Assembly (NCBI RefSeq): GCF_012849095.1
Contig: NZ_CP051680.1
Location: forward strand, 1,550,001 to 1,614,000
DNA length: 64,000 nt
Direction of reading: 5' to 3'
From: Cohnella herbarum
GTDB lineage: Bacteria > Bacillota > Bacilli > Paenibacillales > Paenibacillaceae
In this document: positions 34,827-44,207 of the stretch, piece after piece
How positions within the stretch are numbered: position 1 is the stretch's first letter
Layout of the letters: each line of letters opens with the position of its first letter
The notes under the pieces: model-generated
Database searches by the model: none
Told to the model about the DNA's origin: nothing
The model's input: only the letters and a program-made list of their open reading frames with translations
Translations under genes and position numbers: made by a program

Positions 34827-35738
34827 TCAATCTAGGAATTTGGCGAAGCGTTCCGTTATTTGGATGCCTCTGTTCCAATCCGTTCCGCCTTCTTCAATGA
34901 TCCAGCAGGCTTCAAGGACGCCTCGAGCTACGCCCCACATCGCGATTCGGCGAGGGTCAAGGCCGAGGCGATCAGCCATAATCGCAATTCGGGTTCGTAA
35001 CACATGCTCACGATCGCCGCCTCGATCCTCGTAATTAAGCAGATACTGGATCGTTTCGAAATGGATGTCGCCGATGATGCCTTTGGGGTCAATGACAACC
35101 CATTGTTCCTCGCCTTGACGAAGAATGTTTTCATGGTGCAGATCGCCATGCAATAGTACATTCTCACTCGTGGTCGCAATGAGATACGCCAGACATTCTT
35201 CTGCATTTTCCACCCAGTTCTCGGGTAGCGGCGAGGAAATGTTATCGTGGACGAACTTCTCTCGGTATCGCTCGATCGCCGCGAAGTGCTTCTTCATACT
35301 CGGAAACTGACTACCGGATGGGGCCGAAAGGTGCAGGCGGCGAAACACTTCGCAAAAGATATCCGTCGCACGCGTATCATCCTCAATTGTAGACAATGGC
35401 ATTCCAGGATCGGCACCCTCAAGCAAAGCCATGCCCCTATCTTCGTCTGCATAAAGCACATTAATCGCCCCTCGACCCTGATAGGCACGAAGCACACTGA
35501 TTTCCTTGGAAAGCTCGTCCTTCATAAAGGATGATTTAAGTACGGCGGGCTTCCCGTCCTTGAGCTTTGCGAGGAGCACGAAGTTATAGGATAAATTAGA
35601 AAATGGCGCCTCTGGATTAAAATCGAACCGGTTAGCAAAGTCGGTAATAACCTTGGGCAGCGCTTGAGACCATTCGACGCCTTGTTCACCGTGGAGTTCA
35701 CGCATTCTTTCAATAAATGTATCAGGGATCGCAATCAT
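34827..35738 (-). CDS. aminoglycoside/hydroxyurea phosphotransferase, APH(6)-like
   Basis: 303 residues. The streptomycin 6-kinase family plan is visible: NLSYNFVLLAKLKDGKPAVLK (ATP lysine), MALLEGADPGMPLS, catalytic ENVLLHGDLHHENILR and WVVIDPKGIIGD. These enzymes phosphorylate streptomycin O6 or hydroxyurea. Resistance is plausible but chromosomal members can be low-activity. AAAGGAAAG precedes the ATG. Confidence 0.88.
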   Translation of the reverse strand: MIAIPDTFIERMRELHGEQGVEWSQALPKVITDFANRFDFNPEAPFSNLSYNFVLLAKLKDGKPAVLKSSFMKDELSKEISVLRAYQGRGAINVLYADEDRGMALLEGADPGMPLSTIEDDTRATDIFCEVFRRLHLSAPSGSQFPSMKKHFAAIERYREKFVHDNISSPLPENWVENAEECLAYLIATTSENVLLHGDLHHENILRQGEEQWVVIDPKGIIGDIHFETIQYLLNYEDRGGDREHVLRTRIAIMADRLGLDPRRIAMWGVARGVLEACWIIEEGGTDWNRGIQITERFAKFLD

Positions 35739-35841
35739 GTCATAATCTTTCCTTTCAGCAATATAGGCTTACTTCATCTTTCTCTTCAAAAGAGTATTCG
35801 TGAAAATACCGAACTATCCTGCCTTCTACTTCAACAAAGAA

Positions 35842-35868
35842 AAGGAGCTGCCTTCAGGCAAACTCCTT
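35842..35868 (-). terminator. rho-independent terminator
   Basis: Minus-strand AAGGAG..GCCT pairs with AGGC..CTCCTT and is followed by TTTCTTTG; it lies downstream of the kinase gene ending at 35896. Confidence 0.75.
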
Positions 35869-35895
35869 AACTCTCGTTCCCCATTTGTTTAAAGG

Positions 35896-36795
35896 CTAAC
35901 GTCGGAACAGTGCCTGTTGCGCGAACCACCGATCCAAATCGACGGACCCTTGCACTCCTAAAAGCAGGTAAAAATAGCGGTATGCCTTGCGATAGTTTGA
36001 TATATCGGGAGGATCAAGGATCGTCGAATAGCCATTGAGGAAAGAGGTGGCTGATATCTCATCCAACACATATTCCAATCCGACAAAATCAAACTCGCGA
36101 GGACCTACCGCATAGGCTTCAACATCTACGACTGCCAACAGCATACCATCTTGAATTAGGAACTGTGACGGATCCAGATCAATAAACACTGGACAAAAGT
36201 GATCCGGCATCGGCAGATCACCAAGTTCAAGAATCATTGCATCGAGGAGTGCCTTGATCTTACTATCATTCCAATAATCGCGTTCGACTAGCTGCCGTAT
36301 GGTTTGGGACAGTCGAGCATGGAAGGATTCTTGTCGTTCGATTTGAGTGCAGGCAAGGTTTCCGAAGTAATCGCAACGTTTCAAGTGCACGCGGGCCAAC
36401 CAGACACCTAATTGATGTAGAAGGGCATCGGATTGACCGACGAACGACTGAAGCGCCTTGCCGTTCATTTTTTCGACGACGAGATATTCCGTTGCCTCGA
36501 TGACCGTATGCGTATGTACTCGTGGCACCGGAATGTCTGCAATGGAACTGAGCATAGCGGCGTTTGCTTCGAAGTAACACATTCGTCTGGGATCGATCCC
36601 GAACAAATCATAAATCCCCCACCAAAACTCACGACTCGGAGCTTCGGTCCATCTGGATGAACGTACGACATACTCCTCCGAAGCTGTCTTGACCAACCAG
36701 ACATCACTGGCATGCCCAGAATAACCAGGATCAAGATACTTGATCTGTTCTATCGGTTCATGAAAGAGTTGCTGAAGCTTTGAATCGGTAACCAT
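35896..36795 (-). CDS. APH-like phosphotransferase, intact relative of the broken cassette kinase
   Basis: 299 residues from the ATG at 36795 (GGGGAG upstream; another ATG lies 30 bases earlier). N-lobe GYSGHASDVWLVKTASEEYVV; catalytic region HFCPVFIDLDPSQFLI; metal loop VVDVEAYAVGPREFDFVGLE. The usual HGD is replaced by FIDLDPSQF, so catalysis may differ from APH. The pseudogene at 21.3-22.2 kb shares this whole plan (VMVDMDSRQLL, DTEAYVIGPRELDLV), which shows that the family also travels in the cassette array. Confidence 0.85.
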   Translation of the reverse strand: MVTDSKLQQLFHEPIEQIKYLDPGYSGHASDVWLVKTASEEYVVRSSRWTEAPSREFWWGIYDLFGIDPRRMCYFEANAAMLSSIADIPVPRVHTHTVIEATEYLVVEKMNGKALQSFVGQSDALLHQLGVWLARVHLKRCDYFGNLACTQIERQESFHARLSQTIRQLVERDYWNDSKIKALLDAMILELGDLPMPDHFCPVFIDLDPSQFLIQDGMLLAVVDVEAYAVGPREFDFVGLEYVLDEISATSFLNGYSTILDPPDISNYRKAYRYFYLLLGVQGSVDLDRWFAQQALFRR

Positions 36796-36860
36796 GAATG
36801 GTAACACTCCCCGTTTATTTATCACCCGGCTTCAGTACTTATTAAGTTTCCTGAAATGTA

Positions 36861-37233
36861 CTATCTCTTTCCAACCTTATCGAACCAATCTAAACATCGC
36901 TCATGCATCCCCTTGATGACATCGTGGTCAACATTCGGCATTTCGATAAGCGTAAGTTTGTCCGATCTCCATGAGCCGCTCGCCATGATGGTATAAATCG
37001 AATGAAATCGCCACAAATCCTATGTTCTCCAATTTTTCCAGAAAGTCGAGCATGTGATCGGCATCTTTGCTTCCGGTAAAACCGTTTAGCCAAATGGCTA
37101 GATTCCCGTTCACGCTTCCCGGCGAGGGTTCTCGTTATACGACTGGGATGAAATCGACGATCTCCCGATTGCCCGCAACCATTTCCAAACCACCCTCCCA
37201 GGCCGATGAGCCCTTTTTAATGAACAACGCCAT
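36861..37233 (-). pseudogene. alpha/beta hydrolase remnant
   Basis: From the ATG at 37233 the frame gives GNREIVDFIPVV and then a TAA; reading on gives NGNLAIWLNGFTGSKDADHM, LENIGFVAISFDLYHHGER, a hydrolase N-terminus. A second frame change follows; the last piece is GMHERCLDWFDKVGKR. The nucleophile region is lost and the span (373 bp) is under half of a normal gene. Not functional as an enzyme. Confidence 0.55.
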
Positions 37234-37244
37234 AAAACATCGAT

Positions 37245-37454
37245 TTACCCATCTTGTCTTTCCTCCTGTTTGGCGATAAATGGCGAAGATACGGTCAAGA
37301 CGTTGCCGTCGGGATCCTTGAAAGTAAACCAGATGCTCCCTGGGATGAAGCGTACGTTGTCGATCTTCATGCCACGGTCCGTTAGCTCGCGATAAGAGTC
37401 AAACATGACTTGAGCATCCGCCGTTCGAAAAGCTTTCAAGAACGCTTCGAACAA
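37245..37454 (-). pseudogene. VOC-like C-terminal fragment
   Basis: TADAQVMFDSYRELTDRGMKI and IWFTFKDPDGNVLTVSSPF match the second VOC module; the first module is absent. The frame stays open further upstream to about 37570 (ending in KSPERELSKPYLYRIAAKQ), but I do not recognise that part. Either a truncated VOC gene or an unusual fusion. Confidence 0.4.
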
Positions 37455-37797
37455 TTCCGCATCCGAACCCCATTGCCTGTCCGCGGCCCGATGTTCAAAC
37501 CCCGAATCGTCGTTAGCGTACCGGTACAGTTGCTTCGCCGCGATTCTGTAAAGATAAGGTTTGCTAAGCTCTCTTTCAGGGCTTTTTTTATATGACGGAT
37601 TGTAAAGAGAAGTGCGACAGGTAGATTAAAGGCTCATGGAAGTGTTTATATAAAATAGAATCACCGCAACCACCGCAACTCACTATTACAGAGTAGTCGT
37701 CAGAAAGTAAAAGTTGTAGATGTTTAACGTGAGAAAGAAAATTAATTAGATTTTGCGCTCCGGAAGCAATTAAGGAATAACACCCTTCAAGCAAAAT

Positions 37798-37838
37798 AAA
37801 GCTGGTGTCCCTTATACTAAAAGGTACACCAGCTTTTT
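37798..37838. terminator. bidirectional terminator
   Basis: AAAGCTGGTGT pairs perfectly with ACACCAGCTTT and is followed by TTTT on the plus strand and TTTATTTT on the minus. It ends the MerR-TipAS gene. Confidence 0.85.
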
Positions 37839-37856
37839 TGGTCAACCGGATTTGCT

Positions 37857-38606
37857 TTATTGATTCGTTGCCGCGAAAGACTCTGCCGCTGCTGATAGAT
37901 AATAAGCCAACCCGGTTTGCTGACTTTCGAGCATCTTAAGATGAAAGTCATCACTTAGAAAAAAACGAGTCTGTGCTACAAAGTCTTCAACCGATGCTTT
38001 GTGCCCATGCTTATTCATAAACTCAAGATGGCATCGAATCAAATTTCTTGTTTTTTCATCGTTATGCTTTAAGCCTTCTCTTAATGAACTTGCCATTTCA
38101 TTCATGAAAGTCATGGCTTCAACTGCTTGCTCGTTTAATTCCTTAACATCCGTTGGGGCAACCTCATGAGACTCCATCCCATACGTTTCCTTCAAATATT
38201 GATTTTGCTCAGTCAGCGCTTTGTTCCACTCTTCCTCGTTTTCAAAACCTTTGAACATTTCCTTATTATCCATGGTTTCCCCTTCCTTTACACATGCAAT
38301 GGATTTACGCAATGTTTGAATGATAGTATCCAGCCTGTCTTTGCTGCAAAGGAGCAACTCCTCCTGCTGCGAAAGAATGGATAGCCGGTCTGAATGATGT
38401 TCCATCATTTCCTTGATTTGATCTAAGGAAAAATCCAATTCTCTGTAAAATAGAATCTCTTGCAAACGTTCCAGCTCTTTCGTTCCATACAATCGGTATC
38501 CAGCTTCACTTATCTTACAAGGTAAGAGAAGACCGATCTTGTGATAATGATGAAGCGTTTTGATTGTAACATTGGACAGTTCCGATACTTCTTTTACCGT
38601 GTACAA
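37857..38606 (-). CDS. MerR family regulator with TipAS antibiotic-recognition domain
   Basis: 249 residues from a TTG with GGGAGG upstream. MerR winged helix: YTVKEVSELSNVTIKTLHHYHKIGLL, then the coiled-coil and a C-terminal TipAS domain (EVAPTDVKELNEQAVEAMTFM, FLSDDFHLKMLESQQTGLAYYLSAAAESF). TipAS domains bind thiopeptide-like antibiotics and activate transcription. Divergent from the MFS gene 150 bp away; the 19-bp-spacer promoter between them is its expected target. Confidence 0.92.
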   Translation of the reverse strand: MYTVKEVSELSNVTIKTLHHYHKIGLLLPCKISEAGYRLYGTKELERLQEILFYRELDFSLDQIKEMMEHHSDRLSILSQQEELLLCSKDRLDTIIQTLRKSIACVKEGETMDNKEMFKGFENEEEWNKALTEQNQYLKETYGMESHEVAPTDVKELNEQAVEAMTFMNEMASSLREGLKHNDEKTRNLIRCHLEFMNKHGHKASVEDFVAQTRFFLSDDFHLKMLESQQTGLAYYLSAAAESFAATNQ

Positions 38607-38688
38607 TATTGCTCATTCCTCCCTTCACTAGGTAGCTTATTGTCTTCCCTAAGAGGAGAGTCAAGTCGAACATTTTCAAAAAAAAATA

Positions 38689-38719
38689 TTGACCCTCCCC
38701 TTACAGTAGGCACTAAGAT
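38689..38719 (+). promoter_or_regulatory. MerR-type promoter with 19-bp spacer
   Basis: TTGACC and TAAGAT are separated by exactly 19 bp, and the spacer starts CTCCCCTTAC, as in drug-responsive MerR promoters. It drives the MFS gene at 38756. Confidence 0.8.
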
Positions 38720-38755
38720 GATTTTCGAAATAGATGACGAGGGAGGAAACTAGAA

Positions 38756-39982
38756 ATGTCAGGATCCATTCAACTGCTTCGAAACGGCTTTGTTCGAGCC
38801 GTTATGATTTCAACTCTATTTTCTCAAATGGGTATTTGGATTCGTAATTTTGCTGTCCTCTTGTATGTTATGGAGGTGACAGGAGGAGATTCATTTGCCG
38901 CTTCCATGATTTCGGTCGCGGAATATGCTCCAATTTTTATCTTTTCTTTCATTGGCGGGGTATTCGCGGATAGATGGCGGCCCAAGAGAACAATGGTTTG
39001 GTGTGAATGTTTAAGTTCGTTATCCGTATTTATTGTCTTTGTTATGTTGGAAGTTGGAACATGGAAGATCATTTTTTTAGCAACATTATGCTCTTCCATT
39101 CTATCACAGTTTGCACAACCTTCAGGCATGAAGCTATTTAAGAATCATGTACGTGATGAAGATGCACAATCCTGTATGTCTTTGCTACAAACCATAACAT
39201 CTGTCTTTATGGTTCTTGGTCCGATCCTGGGAACGTTGGTATATCAGCAATTCGGAATTGAAGTTTCAATATTGACGACCAGCGCTTGCTTTCTGCTATC
39301 TGCTTTTTCCCTTGTCTTCGTCCCGTCTGATGAAAAGCAACTAAAGAATCGAGAGACCAACCCATCTTCGCTATTTCGCGAAATGGCGGACGGCATTCAT
39401 TTTGTCTTCGTAAACAAGCTACTCTTGCAGCTCAGTATATGTTTCACGTTGGTGGGACTAGGAGTTGGGTTAATTACGCCGCTTGGCATCTTCCTCGTTA
39501 CGGAGCAGTTGGACTTGCCTGCAGAGGCTTTGCAGTGGATTAGCATACCTTACGGTTTGGGTGAAATTGTCGGAGGAATAGTAATATTTGCTCTCGCGGC
39601 TAAGATCGCCCCACAACGTTTCCTTATGATTGGCTTACTCGTCAACGGTGTCGGGATCATCTTAACAGGGATGTCGACCGTGATATGGCTAACGATGATG
39701 GCCCAATTCATCATTGCTCTTCTGCAACCGGCCATTTTTGTCGGAAATAGCGCGATGGTCATGCAGCATACCGATCAAAACTTTATAGGTCGGGTAATGG
39801 GAATCCGCACTCCGCTTATGACGGGAGCGATGCTCCTTATGATGAGTGTTGCAGGTATGTTAAAAAATACACTTTCACTTACAATTGTGTACGAATTGGC
39901 GGGATTCTGTTTTTTTGCAGGATTCCTAATTATGATTCCGCTTTTCCGAAGCAAAGGTAAAGGGGAGCAATCGGTGGCATAA
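38756..39982 (+). CDS. MFS transporter, macrolide-efflux-like (MFS_3)
   Basis: 408 residues, about 12 membrane helices. N-terminal RNFAVLLYVMEVTGGDSFAASMISVAEYAP and GGVFADRWRPKRTMVWCE (motif A) resemble the Mef/DitE-like group. GGGAGG precedes the ATG. The MerR-TipAS neighbour and promoter imply drug-inducible efflux. Ends 95 bp before the IS30 transposase gene. Confidence 0.9.
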   Translation: MSGSIQLLRNGFVRAVMISTLFSQMGIWIRNFAVLLYVMEVTGGDSFAASMISVAEYAPIFIFSFIGGVFADRWRPKRTMVWCECLSSLSVFIVFVMLEVGTWKIIFLATLCSSILSQFAQPSGMKLFKNHVRDEDAQSCMSLLQTITSVFMVLGPILGTLVYQQFGIEVSILTTSACFLLSAFSLVFVPSDEKQLKNRETNPSSLFREMADGIHFVFVNKLLLQLSICFTLVGLGVGLITPLGIFLVTEQLDLPAEALQWISIPYGLGEIVGGIVIFALAAKIAPQRFLMIGLLVNGVGIILTGMSTVIWLTMMAQFIIALLQPAIFVGNSAMVMQHTDQNFIGRVMGIRTPLMTGAMLLMMSVAGMLKNTLSLTIVYELAGFCFFAGFLIMIPLFRSKGKGEQSVA

Positions 39983-40077
39983 TGAATCATTTTATACTAC
40001 ACGCTAGTGCGGGTTCGCGGTTTATAACTTTATTCACTAAGCACTATATTTTCATATAACAACAGGAGAATATAACC

Positions 40078-41041
40078 ATGAGTTACACTCATCTTAGCAA
40101 AACCGAACGTAGCCAGCTAGAAGTCCTAATCCGAATTGGATGGTCGAATCGGGAGATCGGTAGGGAGTTAGGGAGGCACCACTCAGCAATCGCAAGAGAA
40201 CGAAAGCGAGGAAGCTTGAGTGGCGTATACCAAGCAGAGACAGCGCAGATTGATTGCCTACGAAGAGCGGCGGAAGTCCAGCAAGCCGAAAGGTCGCTTC
40301 ACGACGGAGTTAGCTGACGAACTGGAGAATAAGCTGAACCAAACATGGTCGCCTGAGCAGATCGCTGAAGAACGTCGTGCAAGCGGAAAGCCGTTTGTAT
40401 GCTTCAAAACAATTTACCGGTGGCTTTATGACGGACGTCTGGCTGGGGGCGAAGTTATCATGTTGCGCCATAAAGGAAAACGACGGAAGCCTATGGAGAC
40501 ACGTGGCCGGTTTCTAGTGGGTAAAACGATTGTCCAGCGTCCAAAATCCGTTAAGAAGCGTGAGTCATTCGGTCACTGGGAACTCGATACAGTTGTCTCC
40601 AGCCGGGGAAAAAGTCGTGCCTGCGTAGCGACTTTTATTGAAGGCAAGACGCGTATGTACCTGGCTGTTAAGATGCCTGACCGCACCGCTCATTCCATGG
40701 AGATTGCATTCGGTGTAGTAACTGGGCAGTTTCCACAAGGAGCCTTCAAGACCGCCACCGTTGACCGTGGGAAGGAATTCGCATGCCATACAGCGTTGGA
40801 GTTCTTTCATGGCATTAATGTGTATTTCGCCGATCCCTACTCGTCCTGGCAACGTGGATCCAATGAGAATGCAAATGGGCTCCTCCGCGAATTTTTCCCG
40901 AAGGGTAAAGATTTTGCAGAGGTTACAGATGAAGAACTGGCCCGCGCCCTCCACCTCATAAACCACCGACCTCGGAAGTGTCTCGAGTGGAAGTCTGCAA
41001 ACGAATCGTTCATGGAAGATCTGTTGCACTTAGCTTGACAA
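40078..41041 (+). mobile_element. IS30 family insertion sequence with frame-shifted transposase
   Basis: First frame (40078-40317): HTH with HLSKTERSQLEVLIRIGWSNREIGRELGRHHSAIARE. Second frame, +1 relative (from about 40235 to 41038): IS30 core KGRFTTELADELE, then DDE residues in GHWELDTVVSS, TATVDRGKEF and QRGSNENANGLLREFFPKG. The shift falls around 40,240 near ACAGCGCAGA. It may be decay or programmed shifting; IS30 members normally have one frame, so decay is favoured. Terminal repeats are not resolved. The right end abuts a truncated sigma-factor gene. Confidence 0.85.
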
Positions 41042-41197
41042 TCCGTCATATCGCCGAAACGCCTTCAACATCGTCTCTTGCAACAAATCCTCGCCGTCCC
41101 AATCCGCTCCGGCTAACTTCCGGGAATTTCTGCGAAGCTCCGCTAGATGCTTTATCGTCAGTTCTTCGAACTTTGCATCGGATAATGCTTTGTGCAT
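41030..41197 (-). pseudogene. ECF sigma factor, first 52 residues only, cut by the IS30 element
   Basis: From the ATG at 41197: KFEELTIKHLAELRRNSRKL, GADWDGEDLLQETMLKAF and RRYDGL, the region-2 start of an ECF sigma factor, then it runs into IS sequence and stops. The remainder is not on the other side of the IS, so insertion was accompanied by a deletion. The VOC gene lies 5 bp upstream on the same strand and was probably its operon partner. Confidence 0.7.
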
Positions 41198-41202
41198 CAA
41201 GA

Positions 41203-41625
41203 CTATTCCTTCCGGTATTTTTGTTTATGTCTATAGAAATTCTCCGAGACCGGCAGCTCCTCGACGATCCCTAAGGCGTTGCCGTCTGGATCGAAGCAAT
41301 CGAAGTAACGAACTCCGCCATCGTCATGGATCGCATTAACTTCAACGCCTTTCTCTTTAAGCGAGGCATACGAGACTTCAATGTCGAAAGATTCAAAGTT
41401 GAAATAAGGAATCGTGTAGCCTCCTGCGTCGAAATGAACCGGCTGCCTGCTTTGAACTTTCCAGAGGTTGATAATCGTCGCTTCGCCCGGGAAGGCAAGA
41501 CCCGTACAAACGTCCGAAATTTGAATCGTTTCCAGATCGAATATCCGTATGTACCAATCCGCCGCTCTTTGCATGTCCGTAATCGGGATGAAAATACCGC
41601 TAACTTTGCTCATGATCCGCTTCAT
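41203..41625 (-). CDS. VOC family protein
   Basis: 140 residues. VSGIFIPITDMQRAADWYIRIFDLE and FDIEVSYASLKEKGVEVNAIHDDGG, ending in YFDCFDPDGNALGIVEE, are the two VOC modules. AGGGGACT precedes the ATG. The next gene is an interrupted ECF sigma factor; VOC and ECF genes often neighbour each other, but a functional link is inferred. Confidence 0.88.
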   Translation of the reverse strand: MKRIMSKVSGIFIPITDMQRAADWYIRIFDLETIQISDVCTGLAFPGEATIINLWKVQSRQPVHFDAGGYTIPYFNFESFDIEVSYASLKEKGVEVNAIHDDGGVRYFDCFDPDGNALGIVEELPVSENFYRHKQKYRKE

Positions 41626-41915
41626 TTTAGGAGTCCCCTATCGTTGAAGTTTTCTTTACACCTTACATGACGAAAAAAATAAGAGCAGGGATACGGGGTC
41701 AATATTGCATTTAATCGGAATTCCTAACTCAATACGACTCAGCCAATATTTTTTATCGTGGATGCCATGGTTTCGTTATTATATATCCTAAAAACTTCGA
41801 GAGAATCATCGCATATCCTTTTATTAACACCGGCCACAGATAATTTGCATATCCCCGACCCATGCGTTACTATATTTATATCGACAAATTTGCAGGTCTA
41901 TACAAGGAGGTTCAC

Positions 41916-42506
41916 GTGCCTATGTGCCCTCGTACCAAAGAACAAAATGAGCTTATCCGCATGCAGCGCAGAGAACAGATCCTGGACGCCGCCGCGCGCT
42001 CCTACTTCTACAAGGGCGGCAACTTTGATATTCGCGACGTCGCCCGCGAGGCCGAGCTCGGTTACGGCACGGTATACCATTATTACCCCAACCGGCATTT
42101 ATTAATAGAAGAGGTGCTGGACAGCGGCTTCGAGCGATGCGAGCAAGCCTTGGCAGATTGGGTAAACATCTGCGGCGGCAGCCCGGATGACAGGCAGCTG
42201 TTGACATATTGCAAGGCGCTGCTCCGGCTGTGGCAGTCGGACGCCCGCGCATATCTCGTCTATAAAATGGCGGCGGAACATTATACGGGTTTGCCTGAGA
42301 TAGATCGGCACCCTACCAAGAGACGATTCATGGAACGGCTGTACGTTCCGCTCCAATCGATCTCCCAGCGCGAAGACGACAGCGTCGACCATATGCTTGC
42401 CGTGCTTGTCGGCTGCTGCGGATTGCGCTACTATGCAGGCAATTCCGGGCTGGACGTCGATCGAATCGCCAAGCTCGCGATGCAAGCTATTACGAAGGAG
42501 TCCTGA
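41916..42506 (+). CDS. TetR/AcrR family regulator
   Basis: About 196 residues. Start is GTG at 41916 (AAGGAGG 5 bases upstream) or ATG at 41922. The HTH is clear: REQILDAAARSYFYKGGNFDIRDVAREAELGYGTVYHYYPNRHLLIEEV. The C-terminal ligand domain is helical. It sits 7 bp before the methionine aminopeptidase gene and overlaps its ribosome site, so the two are co-transcribed. Target unknown. Confidence 0.9.
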   Translation: MPMCPRTKEQNELIRMQRREQILDAAARSYFYKGGNFDIRDVAREAELGYGTVYHYYPNRHLLIEEVLDSGFERCEQALADWVNICGGSPDDRQLLTYCKALLRLWQSDARAYLVYKMAAEHYTGLPEIDRHPTKRRFMERLYVPLQSISQREDDSVDHMLAVLVGCCGLRYYAGNSGLDVDRIAKLAMQAITKES

Positions 42507-42513
42507 TACGAAC

Positions 42514-43260
42514 ATGGTTATCTTAAAAAGCAAGCATGAAATCGAGGCAATCCGCAAGGCATGCCAAGTGGTGGCCGAATGCCATCGCACGATCGCCCCG
42601 CTCATCAAACCGGGAATCACGACGAACGAGATTGAGCGCATCTTCGAGGACATTATCTTGAAGCACGGCGCCAAGCCCTACACTAAGGGATACAAAGGCT
42701 ATCCATATGCGACCTGCGCCTCCGTCAACGATGTGATCGCGCATGGCTTCCCTAGCGATAAGCCACTTAAGGAGGGCGATATCGTGACGATCGACACGGT
42801 CGCAGAGCTCGACGGCTGGCTCGGCGATTCGGCCTGGAGCTATGCGGTCGGGAAGATCTCGCCTATGGCCGAGAAACTGATGCGCGTCACGAAGGAATGC
42901 CTTGACCTCGGCATCGCACAGGCGCAGCACGGCAATCGCCTCGGCGACGTGACGAGCGCCATCCAGCGGCATGCCGAATCGAACGGCTTCGGCGTCGTGC
43001 GCGACCTTCTCGCGCATGGCATTGGCCGGGACCTGCACGAGGAACCGAACTATATGCATGTCGGCAAGCCCGGCAAAGGCCTCCGCATCAAGGAAGGCAT
43101 GGTGTTCACGATCGAGCCAATGATCACCGAAGGCACTTACAACATGACAATCGATCCGGACGGCTGGACCGCGCGGACACTCGACCGCAAGCTCGCCGCC
43201 CAATACGAGCATACAATCTCCATCACGGCTGAAGGTCCGCAAATCCTGACCGCGCAATAG
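42514..43260 (+). CDS. map: methionine aminopeptidase, type I
   Basis: 248 residues from the ATG at 42514. All five metal ligands are in place: Asp in TIDTVAEL, Asp in GDSAWSY, His in GHGIGRDLHEEP, Glu in TIEPM and Glu in YEHTISI; the substrate His is in AHGFPS. It removes initiator methionine from new proteins. Located with TetR rather than in a ribosomal operon, so it is likely an additional copy. Confidence 0.93.
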   Translation: MVILKSKHEIEAIRKACQVVAECHRTIAPLIKPGITTNEIERIFEDIILKHGAKPYTKGYKGYPYATCASVNDVIAHGFPSDKPLKEGDIVTIDTVAELDGWLGDSAWSYAVGKISPMAEKLMRVTKECLDLGIAQAQHGNRLGDVTSAIQRHAESNGFGVVRDLLAHGIGRDLHEEPNYMHVGKPGKGLRIKEGMVFTIEPMITEGTYNMTIDPDGWTARTLDRKLAAQYEHTISITAEGPQILTAQ

Positions 43261-43347
43261 AATAATAGAGATCGACCATGATATAGAAAAAATTTCATCC
43301 TTCTAGTATTCGCGAGGTGATTAAGCAATACTGCCAAATCACTTAAA

Positions 43348-43369
43348 AACGGCTGCCGCGGCAGCCGTT
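43348..43369 (+). terminator. palindromic terminator after map
   Basis: AACGGCTGCC-GC-GGCAGCCGTT is a perfect 22-base palindrome followed by a weak T-run, 88 bp past the map stop. Confidence 0.6.
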
Positions 43370-43515
43370 CATTTATCGTACGAGTCCTCGTACTGTAACA
43401 CTTCGCCAACGAGCTGAGCACCATACTTAGTGAGTCTGGATACCATTTCGTCAATGTCTTCCACGGTGAACATGACGCGTAGATAACCGAGGGCATTTAC
43501 AGGAGCAGTTCGGTC
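43369..43515 (-). pseudogene. VOC fragment
   Basis: VNALGYLRVMFTVEDIDEMV and SRLTKYGAQLVGEVLQYEDS are the second module of a VOC protein. No start or first module is found; the left end runs into the map terminator and the stop overlaps it. It lies after the permease gene on the same strand. Remnant. Confidence 0.5.
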
Positions 43516-43522
43516 CAAACGA

Positions 43523-44206
43523 TCAGTGCGTTCTTCCCCTAGTAAAAAGCCAGCCCCCCGCCACGAAAACTAAAAAAAGCAAAAGGTTAAATCCGACGCC
43601 CGCCAGCAGCGAGCCGTTGAATAACAGCGTTTTGAAAAAAGAGACGACATGTACGCGCAGAGAAGGAATCGCCGTTCCCAACGGGATTGCCGCAATAAGC
43701 ACCGCCCACAGCAGCCAGCCCACAGGGTGGTAGTAACCGGATACCAACATGCTTATTAGCGCCATCACCATCAAATAAAAGGCCAATTGGTATACAAAAG
43801 AACCTGCCAGACCAAAGTCGTCCCAATGAAACGCTTTAGCAAGATCAACGGTCTTCGAGTAACTCCTGAACACATTCTCCTCAAGCAATAGCCATAAAGA
43901 ATTGAACAAAGCGATAGCTGCTGCCCAAACGGCAAAGACGAATTGGAGCGATTTATAATATTGCTCTCGGCTTGCGCCCAAATGCACGATGCGTTTGTAA
44001 TAAGTCAGCGGCAGCACGATAGCGGTAAAGAGCAAAATAAGAATCAGCATGTTGGCCGCTGAAAGTCCGGTATTTGGGTTGCCGTCTATAAAGAAACTAA
44101 CAATGAACTCTGCCAGCCTACCAAGCAAGATAAGAATCATTACGCACCAAATGTAAATCCTCATTTGCAAGTAGGTTGCCTTTAAATGAACGGCAAATGC
44201 CCCCAT
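43523..44206 (-). CDS. ABC transporter permease
   Basis: 227 residues from the ATG at 44206, which follows GGAGGT; the upstream TTG in the frame contains that ribosome site. About six membrane helices (IYIWCVMILILLGRLAEFIVSFF, ANMLILILLFTAIVLPLTYY, LAFYLMVMALISMLVSG). No specific family recognised; with a YtrA-type regulator and an EcsA/YtrB-like ATPase it resembles small two-gene ABC exporters. Start is 2 bp after the ATPase stop. Confidence 0.8.
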   Translation of the reverse strand: MGAFAVHLKATYLQMRIYIWCVMILILLGRLAEFIVSFFIDGNPNTGLSAANMLILILLFTAIVLPLTYYKRIVHLGASREQYYKSLQFVFAVWAAAIALFNSLWLLLEENVFRSYSKTVDLAKAFHWDDFGLAGSFVYQLAFYLMVMALISMLVSGYYHPVGWLLWAVLIAAIPLGTAIPSLRVHVVSFFKTLLFNGSLLAGVGFNLLLFLVFVAGGWLFTRGRTH

Positions 44207-44207
44207 T

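Noticed and set aside
37588..37845. 85-residue minus-strand frame
   Set aside because: It runs through a terminator hairpin and has no family resemblance.
40078..41038. Programmed +1 frameshifting of the IS30 transposase
   Set aside because: IS30 elements usually have one open frame and I see no clear slippery site, so decay is preferred, though not proven.
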